Below, in pieces: positions 23,935 to 32,484 of a stretch of 64,000 bases of DNA. A program made the position numbers and the translations under genes. The stretch's first letter is position 1; every line of letters begins with the position of its first letter. This DNA is from Hirschia baltica ATCC 49814 (lineage in GTDB: Bacteria; Pseudomonadota; Alphaproteobacteria; Caulobacterales; Hyphomonadaceae): assembly GCF_000023785.1 (NCBI RefSeq), contig NC_012982.1, positions 868,001 to 932,000 of the forward strand, given 5' to 3'. The notes beneath the pieces were generated by a model. The model had not been told where the DNA came from. It did no database searches and was given only the letters and a program-made list of their open reading frames with translations.

Positions 23935-25344
23935 ATGCAAGACACTGCGAACAAGCACTTCAAGACATATGATTTTCAATACGCTGACCCTATTGAGGTG
24001 TTTGCGCCTTTGAGGGATCTGCCTTTTGCAATGTTGATGCACGGCAAGGGCAAGCGGTGGAGTTATATTTGTGCGCAGCCATTGCAAACCGTCATTTTTC
24101 AAAGTGATGATGTGCAGGAAGTTTGTGCGCTAGAAACATTGGAAGCCAGTCTAAAAGAATTGAATTTTGAACGTCCATTGGGCGCACCACCATTTTGTGG
24201 TGGTTGGGCTGGCTTGGTAAGTTATGAATACGGGCGTCAGCTTTTACCAAAGCTTGAAAATGGTCCAGAACACAGTCAATGGCCTGATCTTGCGTTGGCG
24301 CTGTATGACCAAGTTCTTGCTTTTGATCATGAAGAACAGAAGGCCACTTTGTATGTCTGGGATTGGGCTCAAAGAGAGGGCGTCAATGCAAGAGACGTGT
24401 CTCTACACCATGTATTGCAGGCGGGTATGGCGGGGTTGGATAATTGGTGCGGGCCTTTAAGCCAGAGGCCGCCAGAGCCAAGAGAGAAAATTCAAGATTA
24501 TGAAAATAAGATAGCTAGAACAGTTGCCTATATTCATGCGGGTGATTGTTTTCAGTCCAACATTTCACAAGCATTTGACTTTAGGCTTAAAAGCGATGCT
24601 CATCCCTATCATTTGATCAAACGGCTAAATCAAAGCAGTGCTGCGCCATTTTCATCTTATTTTAGGCTGGAGAATTTGGCATTGGCTTCAAATTCGCCGG
24701 AACGATTTTTGAAAACGAGGCGTGGAATTGATGGTGAGCTGTATGTCTCTACCAAGCCCATCAAAGGCACGCGGCCGCGCGGTGACACCCCAGACAAGGA
24801 TGTGGCTTTGGCGTCCCAATTGTTGGCGTCCGAAAAAGATCTTGCGGAAAATCTCATGATTGTTGATCTCATGCGTAATGACCTGTCGAAAGTCTGCGTG
24901 CCGGGATCTGTAAAAGTACCTAAATTGAGCGCATTGGAAAGTTTCGCAAATGTGCATCACTTGGTTTCAACAGTTGTAGGGCGGGTTCAAGTTGATAAAG
25001 GTGTGGTCGATTTACTGCGTGCTGCATTTCCGGGGGGGTCGATTACCGGGGCACCTAAAATTAGAGCAATGCAAATTATAGCGGAACTGGAAGATGCCGC
25101 GCGCGGGCCTTATTGTGGATCATTGCTTTGGATATCTCCTGATGGATGTATGGATTCATCAATTCTCATTCGTTCGACAGCATTTGTTGAGGAAGAAGGT
25201 GGGTGGCGCGGAGAATTTCGGGTTGGCGGTGGAATCGTTGCGGATTCTGATCCTACTGAGGAATATCTGGAGACGATTGATAAGGGGCGTGCTCTTGTTT
25301 ACGCGCTAACAGATATGTCTGCACAGGAAGAGCGCAATGATTGA
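23935..25344 (+). CDS. pabB: Aminodeoxychorismate synthase component I
   Basis: PabB converts chorismate with ammonia to 4-amino-4-deoxychorismate for folate synthesis. The 469-residue chain has an N-terminal TrpE-like domain and the chorismate-binding domain. Signature stretches there are DCFQSNISQ, the KPIKGTRPRG loop with its active-site Lys, DLMRNDLSKVC, PGGSITGAPK and the closing RVGGGIVADSDPTEEYLET. The GTRPRG segment and the adjacent pabC favour PabB over anthranilate synthase TrpE. pabC overlaps by eight bases, so the two are translationally coupled. The glutamine amidotransferase pabA is not nearby. Confidence 0.92.
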   Translation: MQDTANKHFKTYDFQYADPIEVFAPLRDLPFAMLMHGKGKRWSYICAQPLQTVIFQSDDVQEVCALETLEASLKELNFERPLGAPPFCGGWAGLVSYEYGRQLLPKLENGPEHSQWPDLALALYDQVLAFDHEEQKATLYVWDWAQREGVNARDVSLHHVLQAGMAGLDNWCGPLSQRPPEPREKIQDYENKIARTVAYIHAGDCFQSNISQAFDFRLKSDAHPYHLIKRLNQSSAAPFSSYFRLENLALASNSPERFLKTRRGIDGELYVSTKPIKGTRPRGDTPDKDVALASQLLASEKDLAENLMIVDLMRNDLSKVCVPGSVKVPKLSALESFANVHHLVSTVVGRVQVDKGVVDLLRAAFPGGSITGAPKIRAMQIIAELEDAARGPYCGSLLWISPDGCMDSSILIRSTAFVEEEGGWRGEFRVGGGIVADSDPTEEYLETIDKGRALVYALTDMSAQEERND

Positions 25345-26146
25345 TCAAGTCTGGCTAAATGGTGAGTGGCTAGCACCTGAAATTGCTAAGATCTCGACAT
25401 ATGACCGAGGTTTCCTACTTGGTGATAGCTGCTTTGAGACTCTGTATTTCAATGGGCGGGAAATTGAAGGTAAAGCTGAACATTTGCAGCTTTTGAAGAA
25501 ATCTATTGAGGTGCTGAAAATAGAGAATGTTCTTGCGGATGATGTTGTCTTCAAAGCATTGGAGGCAGCTGAGACCATCTTGAAAGAGGAGAAAATCACA
25601 GAGGCGAGTGTGAGATTGACTCTAAGCCGTGGTTTAGGACGAGGTGCTGAAGTTCTCGGCAAACCGAATATGGTGTTGCAAATGTTTGAGATTGGCGCGG
25701 GTCGACCGTTTTCCGCGTTGAAGCTAATAACTTCTCCCATTCGTCGCAATGAAACCTCTCCGCTCACTTTCATTAAGGCTGGATGTTATGGAGATCATCT
25801 GGCTGCATTGCGTTTTGCCAAAGACAATGGAGGCGATGAGGCGTTGATGCTGAACACTAAAGACAATGTAGCGGGGCTCGCCATGGGAAATATTGTTTTG
25901 GTGCATCAAGATGAAATTATAACGCCGCCTATCAAAGATGGGGTAAGGGCGGGGTATATGCGTACCCGTGTGTTGCAGCAAGCGAATAAGCAGGCGCTAA
26001 AAGTGACGGAGCGTTCTGTTTCAATAGATGACATTTTGTCTGCTAAATATCACATTTTTGGATTGAATAGTCTGTGGGGGGTACGGCCTGTCGCATCAGT
26101 GGATAATGTGCGAATGCCTATAATGAATGCAGTATTGTTGGGGTGA
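25337..26146 (+). CDS. pabC: Aminodeoxychorismate lyase (PLP class IV aminotransferase family)
   Basis: PabC splits aminodeoxychorismate into p-aminobenzoate and pyruvate. The 269-residue protein shows class IV features: STYDRGFLLGDSCFETL near the start, the PLP-lysine segment TFIKAGCYGDHL (about residue 147) and a later EALMLNTKDNVAGLAMGN that binds cofactor. The family also includes branched-chain and D-amino-acid aminotransferases; overlap with pabB decides the call. The start codon lies inside the end of pabB, which fits an operon for folate synthesis. Confidence 0.88.
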   Translation: MIDQVWLNGEWLAPEIAKISTYDRGFLLGDSCFETLYFNGREIEGKAEHLQLLKKSIEVLKIENVLADDVVFKALEAAETILKEEKITEASVRLTLSRGLGRGAEVLGKPNMVLQMFEIGAGRPFSALKLITSPIRRNETSPLTFIKAGCYGDHLAALRFAKDNGGDEALMLNTKDNVAGLAMGNIVLVHQDEIITPPIKDGVRAGYMRTRVLQQANKQALKVTERSVSIDDILSAKYHIFGLNSLWGVRPVASVDNVRMPIMNAVLLG

Positions 26147-26148
26147 AG

Positions 26149-26173
26149 ATTGCTAATTGCTTTGATTAGCAAT
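26149..26173. terminator. Hairpin between convergent pabC and tadE-like genes
   Basis: ATTGCTAAT (26149-26157) and ATTAGCAAT (26165-26173) form a perfect 9-bp stem with a seven-base loop. It overlaps the last codons of the leftward pseudopilin gene. No good U-run follows, so function as a terminator is uncertain. Confidence 0.4.
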
Positions 26174-26729
26174 TTCCCGGATTGGATTTTGAGCCTATCC
26201 AAGCCACTTTATCTGATTGACGTGGGCGTAAATAGAAATGTTGCGAGAGTTTCGAAACGGATGAAATGACGTATTGGAAAGGTGTGTCATAGTCATATTC
26301 TATCTCGGCGAATATTACAGATCCATTGCTTGGCATAATGCCAGAATCGACGGTCAATTCTTTCCCCGAAGCGTAAGCTGCCATACCATTGCGGCCTTGG
26401 CTCCATTCCACGACGGCTTTTCCAGATTTGCTGTCTTCTACAACGCTTGAAAGTCTCATTTTGACTGTTGAAGCGTTTTTAGGCCGGATTATGCGACTGG
26501 ATGCATAAAATATGTCTTCAACTTCGCAATAATTTACTTCACTGGTTCTTGCGACCAAATCTGCAATTGTGCTTGCTGTGGATGTAACGCGGCGATCAGC
26601 TTCGACAAGTAAAGATATTTCGATTGTGCCAAAAAATAACACGGTCAGCAAAGGCAGACATAGTGCAAACTCAAGTGCAGCAACGCCTTCGTCATTTTTC
26701 CAGAACTGTTTTATAAAGTTAATCAACAT
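26166..26729 (-). CDS. TadE-like pseudopilin (Flp pilus)
   Basis: A minor pilin-like protein of 187 residues. The N-terminus DEGVAALEFALCLPLLTVLF (about 13-32) is the TadE/TadG transmembrane segment with its class III prepilin cleavage pattern (Glu five residues into the segment). The rest is a beta-rich pseudopilin domain with two cysteines and a final NC. The preceding gene encodes a second TadE-like protein, and the stop and start codons share one base, so they are co-translated. They most likely form part of the Flp pilus base or tip, processed by the CpaA peptidase encoded at 28619. A von Willebrand-type TadG is not seen here. Confidence 0.85.
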   Translation of the reverse strand: MLINFIKQFWKNDEGVAALEFALCLPLLTVLFFGTIEISLLVEADRRVTSTASTIADLVARTSEVNYCEVEDIFYASSRIIRPKNASTVKMRLSSVVEDSKSGKAVVEWSQGRNGMAAYASGKELTVDSGIMPSNGSVIFAEIEYDYDTPFQYVISSVSKLSQHFYLRPRQSDKVAWIGSKSNPGNC

Positions 26730-27289
26730 CAGAATGGTTCATTTCTGAAAACAGCAGTTGAATGGAGCAAGCGCTTGCCGTCGTTCATATTCTTTAAAGC
26801 GGACGACATAATAGGAGTGATTAGGCTCCACTCATAATAGACTTGAACAAGCACAATTTCACTTGGACCGCCTGGATTATATTGGAAATTATTTTGGAGT
26901 GTTCCGTCCTCATTTAGGGGAAGGGTGTCTCCGGCATTACTCGCGACAAAATCTTCATATCTTTGAACATCAATGTGAAGTCGGTTGCTACAATCCAGCA
27001 AATCAAAAAGATTTCCGCAGACCAGTGTTGCAAAATCGCTTTTAACAGCAGCTTTGCTTTGCAATTCGCCTGTTCTAATTTGGCGAGACGCTTGAGTAAC
27101 CCCATAATCTAGTGTCGTGGTCATGAAAAAGATCAATGCTATTTCAAGTAGACCAAAGACGAGTAGAAAAAATGGAGCTGCAATCAGGGCAAACTCAACA
27201 GCAACAATCCCTTCTTTGTTTTTAGCAAAATCGTTTAGTCGATTTCGCCAAAGACGCAGTTGAGGTTTTTTTTTGTGTTTTGTGCACAT
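26729..27289 (-). CDS. TadE-like pseudopilin (Flp pilus)
   Basis: The 186-residue product has a cytoplasmic basic leader (about 1-22) and then the class III segment KEGIVAVEFALIAAPFFLLVF (about 25-45), where the Glu at position +5 of the mature protein marks TadE proteins. The domain after it includes VYYEWSLITPIMSS, common in TadE members. With its downstream partner it forms a two-gene leftward unit beside the Flp locus. I cannot tell TadE from TadF by eye; the pair may be one of each. Confidence 0.85.
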   Translation of the reverse strand: MCTKHKKKPQLRLWRNRLNDFAKNKEGIVAVEFALIAAPFFLLVFGLLEIALIFFMTTTLDYGVTQASRQIRTGELQSKAAVKSDFATLVCGNLFDLLDCSNRLHIDVQRYEDFVASNAGDTLPLNEDGTLQNNFQYNPGGPSEIVLVQVYYEWSLITPIMSSALKNMNDGKRLLHSTAVFRNEPF

Positions 27290-27377
27290 GGGGCGTCACG
27301 TCACCTTAGAATTGCAATATGTATTTCAGAATATCAAAAATAGATGAAGTAATTCTTGTTTGGGTGTGTGGAATTTA

Positions 27378-27405
27378 GACTTTTCTTATTAACATAAGAA
27401 AAGTC
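27378..27405. repeat. Perfect AT-rich inverted repeat between pilus genes
   Basis: GACTTTTCTTAT (27378-27389) and ATAAGAAAAGTC (27394-27405) form a 12-bp stem with a four-base loop. It lies just past the stop of the leftward pil-N gene and before the tadE pair; terminator or processing site. Confidence 0.55.
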
Positions 27406-27415
27406 ATTATATTAG

Positions 27416-27814
27416 TTACATGCCTGAATTTACAGGGCGGCATTTATTGCTACATGCGTACGTGTTTGTTTCTTGGCCACGTGCGACTGTTAGAGTGCCT
27501 GAACCTGTACGTTCTGAAACCATTAATTGGCTCTTGTGTATCGGGCGTCCTACTGAGTCCAATACGATCAAATTTGTTGTGCCAAATGACAAACCGGTCA
27601 GAAGCAAAGTGTGATTGTCGTGAACAGCGACTGTCGCGACATCTGGGTTTCCGACAATAATGCTTCCCATTGGTGTGCCTAAATGAAGAAGCTGAGTTTG
27701 GTCGATATATACATCAATCTCATTTTCTTGGGCTGGATTTGCAGCTTCTGACACCATGGTCATAGATGAGGCAAGTGCAGCGATAGCGGCGATTTTAAAA
27801 AAATTGAAAGCCAT
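27416..27814 (-). CDS. Stand-alone CpaC/secretin N-domain (pilus assembly N-terminal domain) protein
   Basis: The 132-residue protein has a signal peptide (about 1-24) and a single beta-rich domain. Its core, LHLGTPMGSIIVGNPDVATV, and GTTNLIVLDSVGRPI match the N-terminal pilus-assembly domain of CpaC/RcpA secretins. No secretin barrel follows, and the C-terminus ends with two cysteines. Similar stand-alone proteins accompany Tad loci in alphaproteobacteria and probably act in the periplasm with the secretin. I set the start at ATG 27814 because AGGAG is seven bases upstream; open frame continues upstream but lacks such a site. Confidence 0.8.
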   Translation of the reverse strand: MAFNFFKIAAIAALASSMTMVSEAANPAQENEIDVYIDQTQLLHLGTPMGSIIVGNPDVATVAVHDNHTLLLTGLSFGTTNLIVLDSVGRPIHKSQLMVSERTGSGTLTVARGQETNTYACSNKCRPVNSGM

Positions 27815-28246
27815 AATAACTCCTGTTTTCGCCACATAAAGCGAATTTACAGGCATCATATCCCCTAAAATTGAATCAAAACCTAAGGAATTGGGACATA
27901 AAAGTTTTTCAATCACTTTTTGACACCCTTATATAGGGCAGAGCTCTGGGGGGAGGGTGGTAAACGTGACTGTCTTTTATCTACTCATACATTCTACCGA
28001 AAATATGACATTCGACTGTTTGGAGTATGGATAAGTTAACCATAAGTAAAGGGTAAACCAAACCTTACTTAATTGGCCAATAATCTTATGGTAAACAAGT
28101 AATTACTCATTTACCAGACAAGTTTTTGTATAGATAAACGTCGATTTCATCAATCTATTCTATAAACAACTCAACCGCCACCGAGAAGACATAAATAACG
28201 GGGTGGGAAAACATATGCCATGTAAACAAAATGCGGAGAATACAAA
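27815..28246. promoter_or_regulatory. Divergent control region of the Flp pilus genes
   Basis: This 432-base stretch has no gene. TTAACCATAAGTAAA (28036-28050) is close to the CtrA site TTAA-N7-TTAA, with one mismatch. TGGTAAA (28089-28095) and TTTACCA (28110-28116) form an inverted repeat with a 14-base spacer. GCGGAG near 28234 is the pilin ribosome-binding site. A CtrA site before a pilin gene fits Caulobacter, where CtrA drives pilA; its use here is inferred. Confidence 0.5.
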
Positions 28247-28426
28247 ATGAAAAACCTTATGAAAAAATTCTTTAAAGACGAGTCTGGTGCAACTGCTATC
28301 GAGTACGGTCTAATTGCTGCTCTTATCTCTGTTGCTATCATCGGTGGTGTTTCTACTGTTGGTACAAAAACAAGTGCAACATTTGATGCTGTTTCTGAAA
28401 AATTGGTTGAAGCTCCATCTACATAA
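28247..28426 (+). CDS. flp: Flp-type major pilin
   Basis: The 59-residue prepilin has a short basic leader (MKNLMKKFFKDESG), then the Flp signature ATAIEYGLIAALISVAIIGG. Glu and Tyr are at positions 5 and 6 of the mature protein when cleaved after the Gly. This is the major subunit of the Flp/Tad pilus, used for surface attachment and biofilm. The CpaA peptidase encoded 0.2 kb downstream should process it. A strong terminator follows within 40 bases, so pilin mRNA can be much more abundant than that of the assembly genes. Confidence 0.95.
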   Translation: MKNLMKKFFKDESGATAIEYGLIAALISVAIIGGVSTVGTKTSATFDAVSEKLVEAPST

Positions 28427-28461
28427 TGAATTTATAGGACTCTTTAGGGTTCTGACATTGA

Positions 28462-28491
28462 AGCCGTCGGTTTATTCCGGCGGCTTTTTTT
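28462..28491 (+). terminator. Intrinsic terminator after the Flp pilin gene
   Basis: AGCCGTCGG (28462-28470) and CCGGCGGCT (28477-28485) form a 9-bp stem with one G-T pair and a six-base loop, followed by seven T. Confidence 0.9.
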
Positions 28492-28618
28492 GTGTTCGAA
28501 GTTCTGGTCTTCTGGTGAGCTCTTGGCTAAGAGACGAAGTAACCTAAAATTCACCAAAATTATTTAAGCCCTTACTCATGAATTGGTCGTCGCACCAATA
28601 GGGGAAGTGAGAAGGCGT

Positions 28619-29128
28619 ATGATTATCCCAATATCTGCAGGAATATTTGCGGCATTGCTTGTTTATGCGGCCTGTCATGATGTGTTTGATCGCACCATTC
28701 CCAATTGGGTTTCGATCTTAATTGCAATTTTATTTCTGCCAACGGCCTATTTTGCTGAACTGTCTTTGGAGCAATTTGGGTGGCATGCGCTTGTTGGTGC
28801 AATCGCCTTAATCATTGGTATTGCTCTATTTTACTTGCGGATTTGGGGCGGCGGTGATGCAAAACTCGTGGCGGCTGTATCTTTGTGGATGGGGCTACAG
28901 GCCGAGCCTACATTTTTAGCAGCCTTCGCGATCGCAGGCGGTTTAATCGCTCTGCCCCTCATCATTATTCGCCGCATGAAATTTGAACCCAAAAATGACC
29001 GACTAGCGAAGATGCTTGATACAAAAAAAGTCCCTTACGGAGTTGCTATTGCGGCCGGAGCGTTTTGGGCCGCGCCTCAATCTTTTGTTCTTATGCAAGC
29101 AATTAACTCTATTGGGGCGTCTCAATAG
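28619..29128 (+). CDS. cpaA: Flp prepilin peptidase CpaA/TadV (type A24)
   Basis: This membrane aspartyl protease cleaves the leaders of Flp pilin and TadE/F pseudopilins. The 169-residue protein has five or six hydrophobic helices and the two catalytic aspartates: one in HDVFDRTIPNW (about 21), one in the GGGDAKL motif (about 79). It lacks the N-methylation domain of large type IV prepilin peptidases, as usual for Tad systems. I chose ATG 28619 with GAGAAGG upstream; the open frame reaches a TTG at 28583 with no ribosome-binding site. Confidence 0.9.
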   Translation: MIIPISAGIFAALLVYAACHDVFDRTIPNWVSILIAILFLPTAYFAELSLEQFGWHALVGAIALIIGIALFYLRIWGGGDAKLVAAVSLWMGLQAEPTFLAAFAIAGGLIALPLIIIRRMKFEPKNDRLAKMLDTKKVPYGVAIAAGAFWAAPQSFVLMQAINSIGASQ

Positions 29129-29211
29129 TCTCAAGAATTAACGATGCGTTTAGGACATATGTGGAATTGTAGAGAAGAAAAATGGAGTCCGTGGGACTTT
29201 AGGAGAATAAA

Positions 29212-30177
29212 ATGCCAGTAATGCGCCTCGTTATATTGCTTATTGCAGCTGCTGCAGCAGTGTCTGCAGCTTTTCTCGTTAACGGGATGCAGAGTTCCTC
29301 TACGCCTGCTGTTATTCCAATCCAAACTGCGACTTTGAGTGAAGTTGGGCAAGCAGAACAAATTCCTGTCCTAAAAGTTCTTGTTGCAACAACTGATTTA
29401 AAAGTTGGCCAGTTTGTAAAAGAGGGTCAGTTAAGTTGGCAGTCTTGGCCCGAGGAATCTAATACATCCTCCTTCTTTACTGAAGAAATGAGTCCTGATG
29501 CTATCGAGGCTATGCAGGGGGCGGTTGTACGCACAAATATGATGGCTGGTGAGCCTTTGACCTCTGAAAAAGTTGTGCATCCAGGTGAGGCAGGCTTTAT
29601 GGCTGCTGTTTTGACGCCAGGTATGCGCGCTGTTGCTGTTGAGATCTCAGCTGAAACAGCAGCAGGTGGGTTCATCTTTCCAAATGATCATGTTGATGTG
29701 CTTCTCACTTTTGAAGTGGATGTAGAGCGCCCAACTGGCATCACTGAAGAAACCGCCATAGATACAATACTCAACAATGTACGTGTTCTGGCAATTGATG
29801 GATATTACAGACCTGTTGAAGAAGAAGCTGGTGACGCCGTTGTTGGACATCGCGCGACTCTGGAGCTCAGCAAACAGGACGCTATGGTTTTGATGGCCGC
29901 TCAAGAACGGGGCGACCTTTCTTTAGTGTTGAGATCTATTAGTGAGTTGAGTGGTCCTTCTGGTGCGACGGCTAATGGTCTAGCTATGGCGTCTCGCCGT
30001 GGTGCTGGTTCTGATGGCGTAAGAGTTTTTCAAAAAGGCGTGAGTGTATCACCGATGAGTGCACCTGCTGGCATCGTACAGCGCAATCAAAACCAACAAT
30101 CATCAGAAAATAGTGAATTTAAAAGTATGGGTGGGAGCGAATTACCTAGCCCTCAATATACCGAGGATGGCGCGTAA
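29212..30177 (+). CDS. cpaB: Flp pilus assembly protein CpaB (RcpC)
   Basis: A 321-residue periplasmic protein with an N-terminal signal anchor (about 4-24). It has an SAF-type domain with two parts: ATTDLKVGQFVKEGQLSWQSWP, then GEPLTSEKVVHPGEAGF and AVAVEISAETAAGGFIFPNDHVDV. CpaB is thought to join the outer-membrane secretin and the peptidoglycan. The C-terminal tail (about 265-321) is Ser/Gln-rich and likely disordered. A good GGAG precedes the start, and cpaC begins within ten bases of its stop. Confidence 0.92.
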   Translation: MPVMRLVILLIAAAAAVSAAFLVNGMQSSSTPAVIPIQTATLSEVGQAEQIPVLKVLVATTDLKVGQFVKEGQLSWQSWPEESNTSSFFTEEMSPDAIEAMQGAVVRTNMMAGEPLTSEKVVHPGEAGFMAAVLTPGMRAVAVEISAETAAGGFIFPNDHVDVLLTFEVDVERPTGITEETAIDTILNNVRVLAIDGYYRPVEEEAGDAVVGHRATLELSKQDAMVLMAAQERGDLSLVLRSISELSGPSGATANGLAMASRRGAGSDGVRVFQKGVSVSPMSAPAGIVQRNQNQQSSENSEFKSMGGSELPSPQYTEDGA

Positions 30178-30185
30178 GTGTGGCT

Positions 30186-31787
30186 ATGGGAATGACAGCT
30201 ATGATTAAAAAAATTCTATTATCTGCGTGTGTTGCTGCCATCGGTTTTGGCAGTGAAAGTGCGTTTGCACAGAACAGTCTTGCAGGCGGTGTCAGTGAAA
30301 CTATCCGAGTACGTGTGACTGAGCCGGGCCAAAGTGCCACTTCACGAACATTGAACCTTTCTCAAAACAAAACGGCTGTGCTTGAGTTTGAAGAAGATGT
30401 TGATGACATTTTGGTTGCCAATCCTGAGATAGCAGACGTACTTGCCCGCTCCAAGCGCCGCATAGCTGTTCTTGCCAAGGGAAAAGGCGAAAGCAGTATC
30501 ATCTTTACAAATGCTCAGGGTAAAGAAATTTTATCATTAGATGTCATTGTCGCTGGTCAGGGCGTCAGTGAATTACAAGCGTTGATTGAGCAATATGTTC
30601 CACGTTCAGCGATCAAAGCTGAATTTGTGAATGGTGCCATTGTTTTGGCTGGAAAATCGCCAAGTCTTTCAGATGCGGATATGGCCATTCAATTGGCGCA
30701 GCAATTTGTTGTCGATGATAGCCCTGTTATCAATATGATTTCTATTGAGGGCAAAGACCAAGTTTTGCTTAAAGTGCGTATCGTTGAGATGCAGCGGTCC
30801 GTAATAAAGCAGTTGGGTGTAAACCTTTCAGGCTCTATGAATATTGGTGAATTGGCCAATAAAAGTGTTCAAACAGCATATGACGCTGTGACGGGTGAAG
30901 TCTTATTAGATGCCGCCGGAGAGGCTTTGCAAGTTCTTGCTCCGGCAGCGCCTTGGGATCAGTCTGTCAGTTTTGGAACATCCAATTCATTGGGTATATC
31001 TGGTGAATCTCTTGGTGGAATGAGCCTTAGCCCAAGTTACAACAATTATGTTGGAGACAAATTACAAAGTTCGGCTGGCTTCTCTGTGGATATGCTAGAG
31101 CGTATCGGATTGGTGCGAACTTTAGCAGAACCCAATCTGACAGCTCTATCGGGTGAAAGTGCTAAATTCCTTGCCGGTGGTGAATTTCCTGTCCCTTCTG
31201 AAGTCGATAGCGATGGTGAAGTCGTTCTAGAATTTAAACCTTTCGGTGTGGGACTAGGATTTACGCCAGTTGTGCTTTCTGAAAGCCGTATTTCCATGCG
31301 TATTTCTACGGAAGTATCAGAGCTGACCAGTACGGGCGGATACCAAATTGGTGGAACAACTTATGTCGATGGTGCGGGAAATACTGTTTCCACGCCCGCC
31401 GTTGTTATTCCTGCATTGAAAGTTAGACGTGCAGATACAACAGTTGAAATGCCTTCTGGTGGTTCTCTTGTTATTGCTGGGTTGATTCAAGAACAAACGA
31501 GCCAAGCAATGGATAAGGTTCCTGGTGTTGGAAATTTACCTGTTATCGGTTCTTTGTTTCGGTCGCGGGAATTTCAGAACAACGAAACCGAATTGGTTGT
31601 GATCGTAACACCATATCTGGTGGACCCGACAGATCCGAAAAAATTACGTTCTCCTGATGATGGATATGTTGCTGCGAAAGACGCGAAAGCTATTTTCTTC
31701 GGTAAAATGAATGAAGTCTACGCAGTCGAGGGCGCTGATGTAGAAGAAACTGCCGGCATTAACGGTGCTGGTTTCATCTTTGATTGA
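30186..31787 (+). CDS. cpaC: Flp pilus secretin CpaC (RcpA)
   Basis: CpaC forms the outer-membrane channel through which the pilus passes. The protein has a signal peptide ending in AFAQ, a pilus-assembly N-domain (about 55-130), a BON-like segment and the secretin barrel. The barrel signatures are LAEPNLTALSGESAKFLAGGEFPVP and the late VPGVGNLPVIGSLFRS with ELVVIVTPYLV. Length is about 530 residues, normal for RcpA. The start is uncertain among GTG 30180, ATG 30186 and ATG 30201; all keep the signal peptide. It lies between cpaB and cpaD in the rightward operon, and its end overlaps the open frame of cpaD. Confidence 0.93.
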   Translation: MGMTAMIKKILLSACVAAIGFGSESAFAQNSLAGGVSETIRVRVTEPGQSATSRTLNLSQNKTAVLEFEEDVDDILVANPEIADVLARSKRRIAVLAKGKGESSIIFTNAQGKEILSLDVIVAGQGVSELQALIEQYVPRSAIKAEFVNGAIVLAGKSPSLSDADMAIQLAQQFVVDDSPVINMISIEGKDQVLLKVRIVEMQRSVIKQLGVNLSGSMNIGELANKSVQTAYDAVTGEVLLDAAGEALQVLAPAAPWDQSVSFGTSNSLGISGESLGGMSLSPSYNNYVGDKLQSSAGFSVDMLERIGLVRTLAEPNLTALSGESAKFLAGGEFPVPSEVDSDGEVVLEFKPFGVGLGFTPVVLSESRISMRISTEVSELTSTGGYQIGGTTYVDGAGNTVSTPAVVIPALKVRRADTTVEMPSGGSLVIAGLIQEQTSQAMDKVPGVGNLPVIGSLFRSREFQNNETELVVIVTPYLVDPTDPKKLRSPDDGYVAAKDAKAIFFGKMNEVYAVEGADVEETAGINGAGFIFD

Positions 31788-31800
31788 TAAAGGGGCGAAT

Positions 31801-32457
31801 ATGAGCAACTGGAAAACACTCGCGCTTCTTGGCGCATCAATGATCGCTGTTTCTGCATGTAGTCAGTCTCAGGAAAATATTGATATTGCGACGGGTAACC
31901 ATCGTGAAATCGAAGTTAAAGAACAAACGCATTATTTGGAATTGACCGAACTTGGAGTGGGACATCTTACACCGGCAGATCGAAGACGTGTTGAACTCTT
32001 TGTCGAAAATTTCGCTGATGATGGATATGGCCCAATTGTACTAAGTGCGCCAGATGGCTCTCGTGAAGCTGTTAGAGCCATTACGTCTATTCGTTCCATA
32101 CTATCAAGAGCAGGCGTGCTGCCTGACAATATAACCGTTGGTGGCTATCAGCCGGCGGCGGGTAATGCTGCACCTCTTGTTCTCGCTTATAAATCTTATC
32201 AAGCTCATGTGCCCGGATGTTCGACTGTGAATGAACATGATTGGACTGACCTGAGAAGTAATTCTTCGGTAGGCAGTTTTGGCTGTGCGGTGAATGAGAA
32301 TATTGCGATGATGATTGCCAAGCCGGGAGACCTGTTGGGCGAAAGAAAAATTGGCGATGGAGATTCCTCCCGCCAACTAACCGTATATGAAAAATACCGA
32401 TTGGGTCAGAGTACCGCTTCATCTCAAGAAGCCGATGGTAGCAGTACGCAACAATAG
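31801..32457 (+). CDS. cpaD: Flp pilus lipoprotein CpaD
   Basis: A 218-residue lipoprotein with lipobox VSAC (Cys at about 20). The remainder fits the CpaD/RcpB family, with HLTPADRRRVELFVENF, the GYQPAAGNAAPLVLAYKSY region and a conserved cysteine pair in PGC and FGCAVNENIA. It is thought to aid secretin assembly and stability. ATG 31801 has GGGGCG upstream. An earlier ATG in the same frame at 31765 is inside cpaC and less likely. Confidence 0.9.
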   Translation: MSNWKTLALLGASMIAVSACSQSQENIDIATGNHREIEVKEQTHYLELTELGVGHLTPADRRRVELFVENFADDGYGPIVLSAPDGSREAVRAITSIRSILSRAGVLPDNITVGGYQPAAGNAAPLVLAYKSYQAHVPGCSTVNEHDWTDLRSNSSVGSFGCAVNENIAMMIAKPGDLLGERKIGDGDSSRQLTVYEKYRLGQSTASSQEADGSSTQQ

Positions 32458-32484
32458 ACCGTAGAAGATTTTAGGAGGGCTCAT

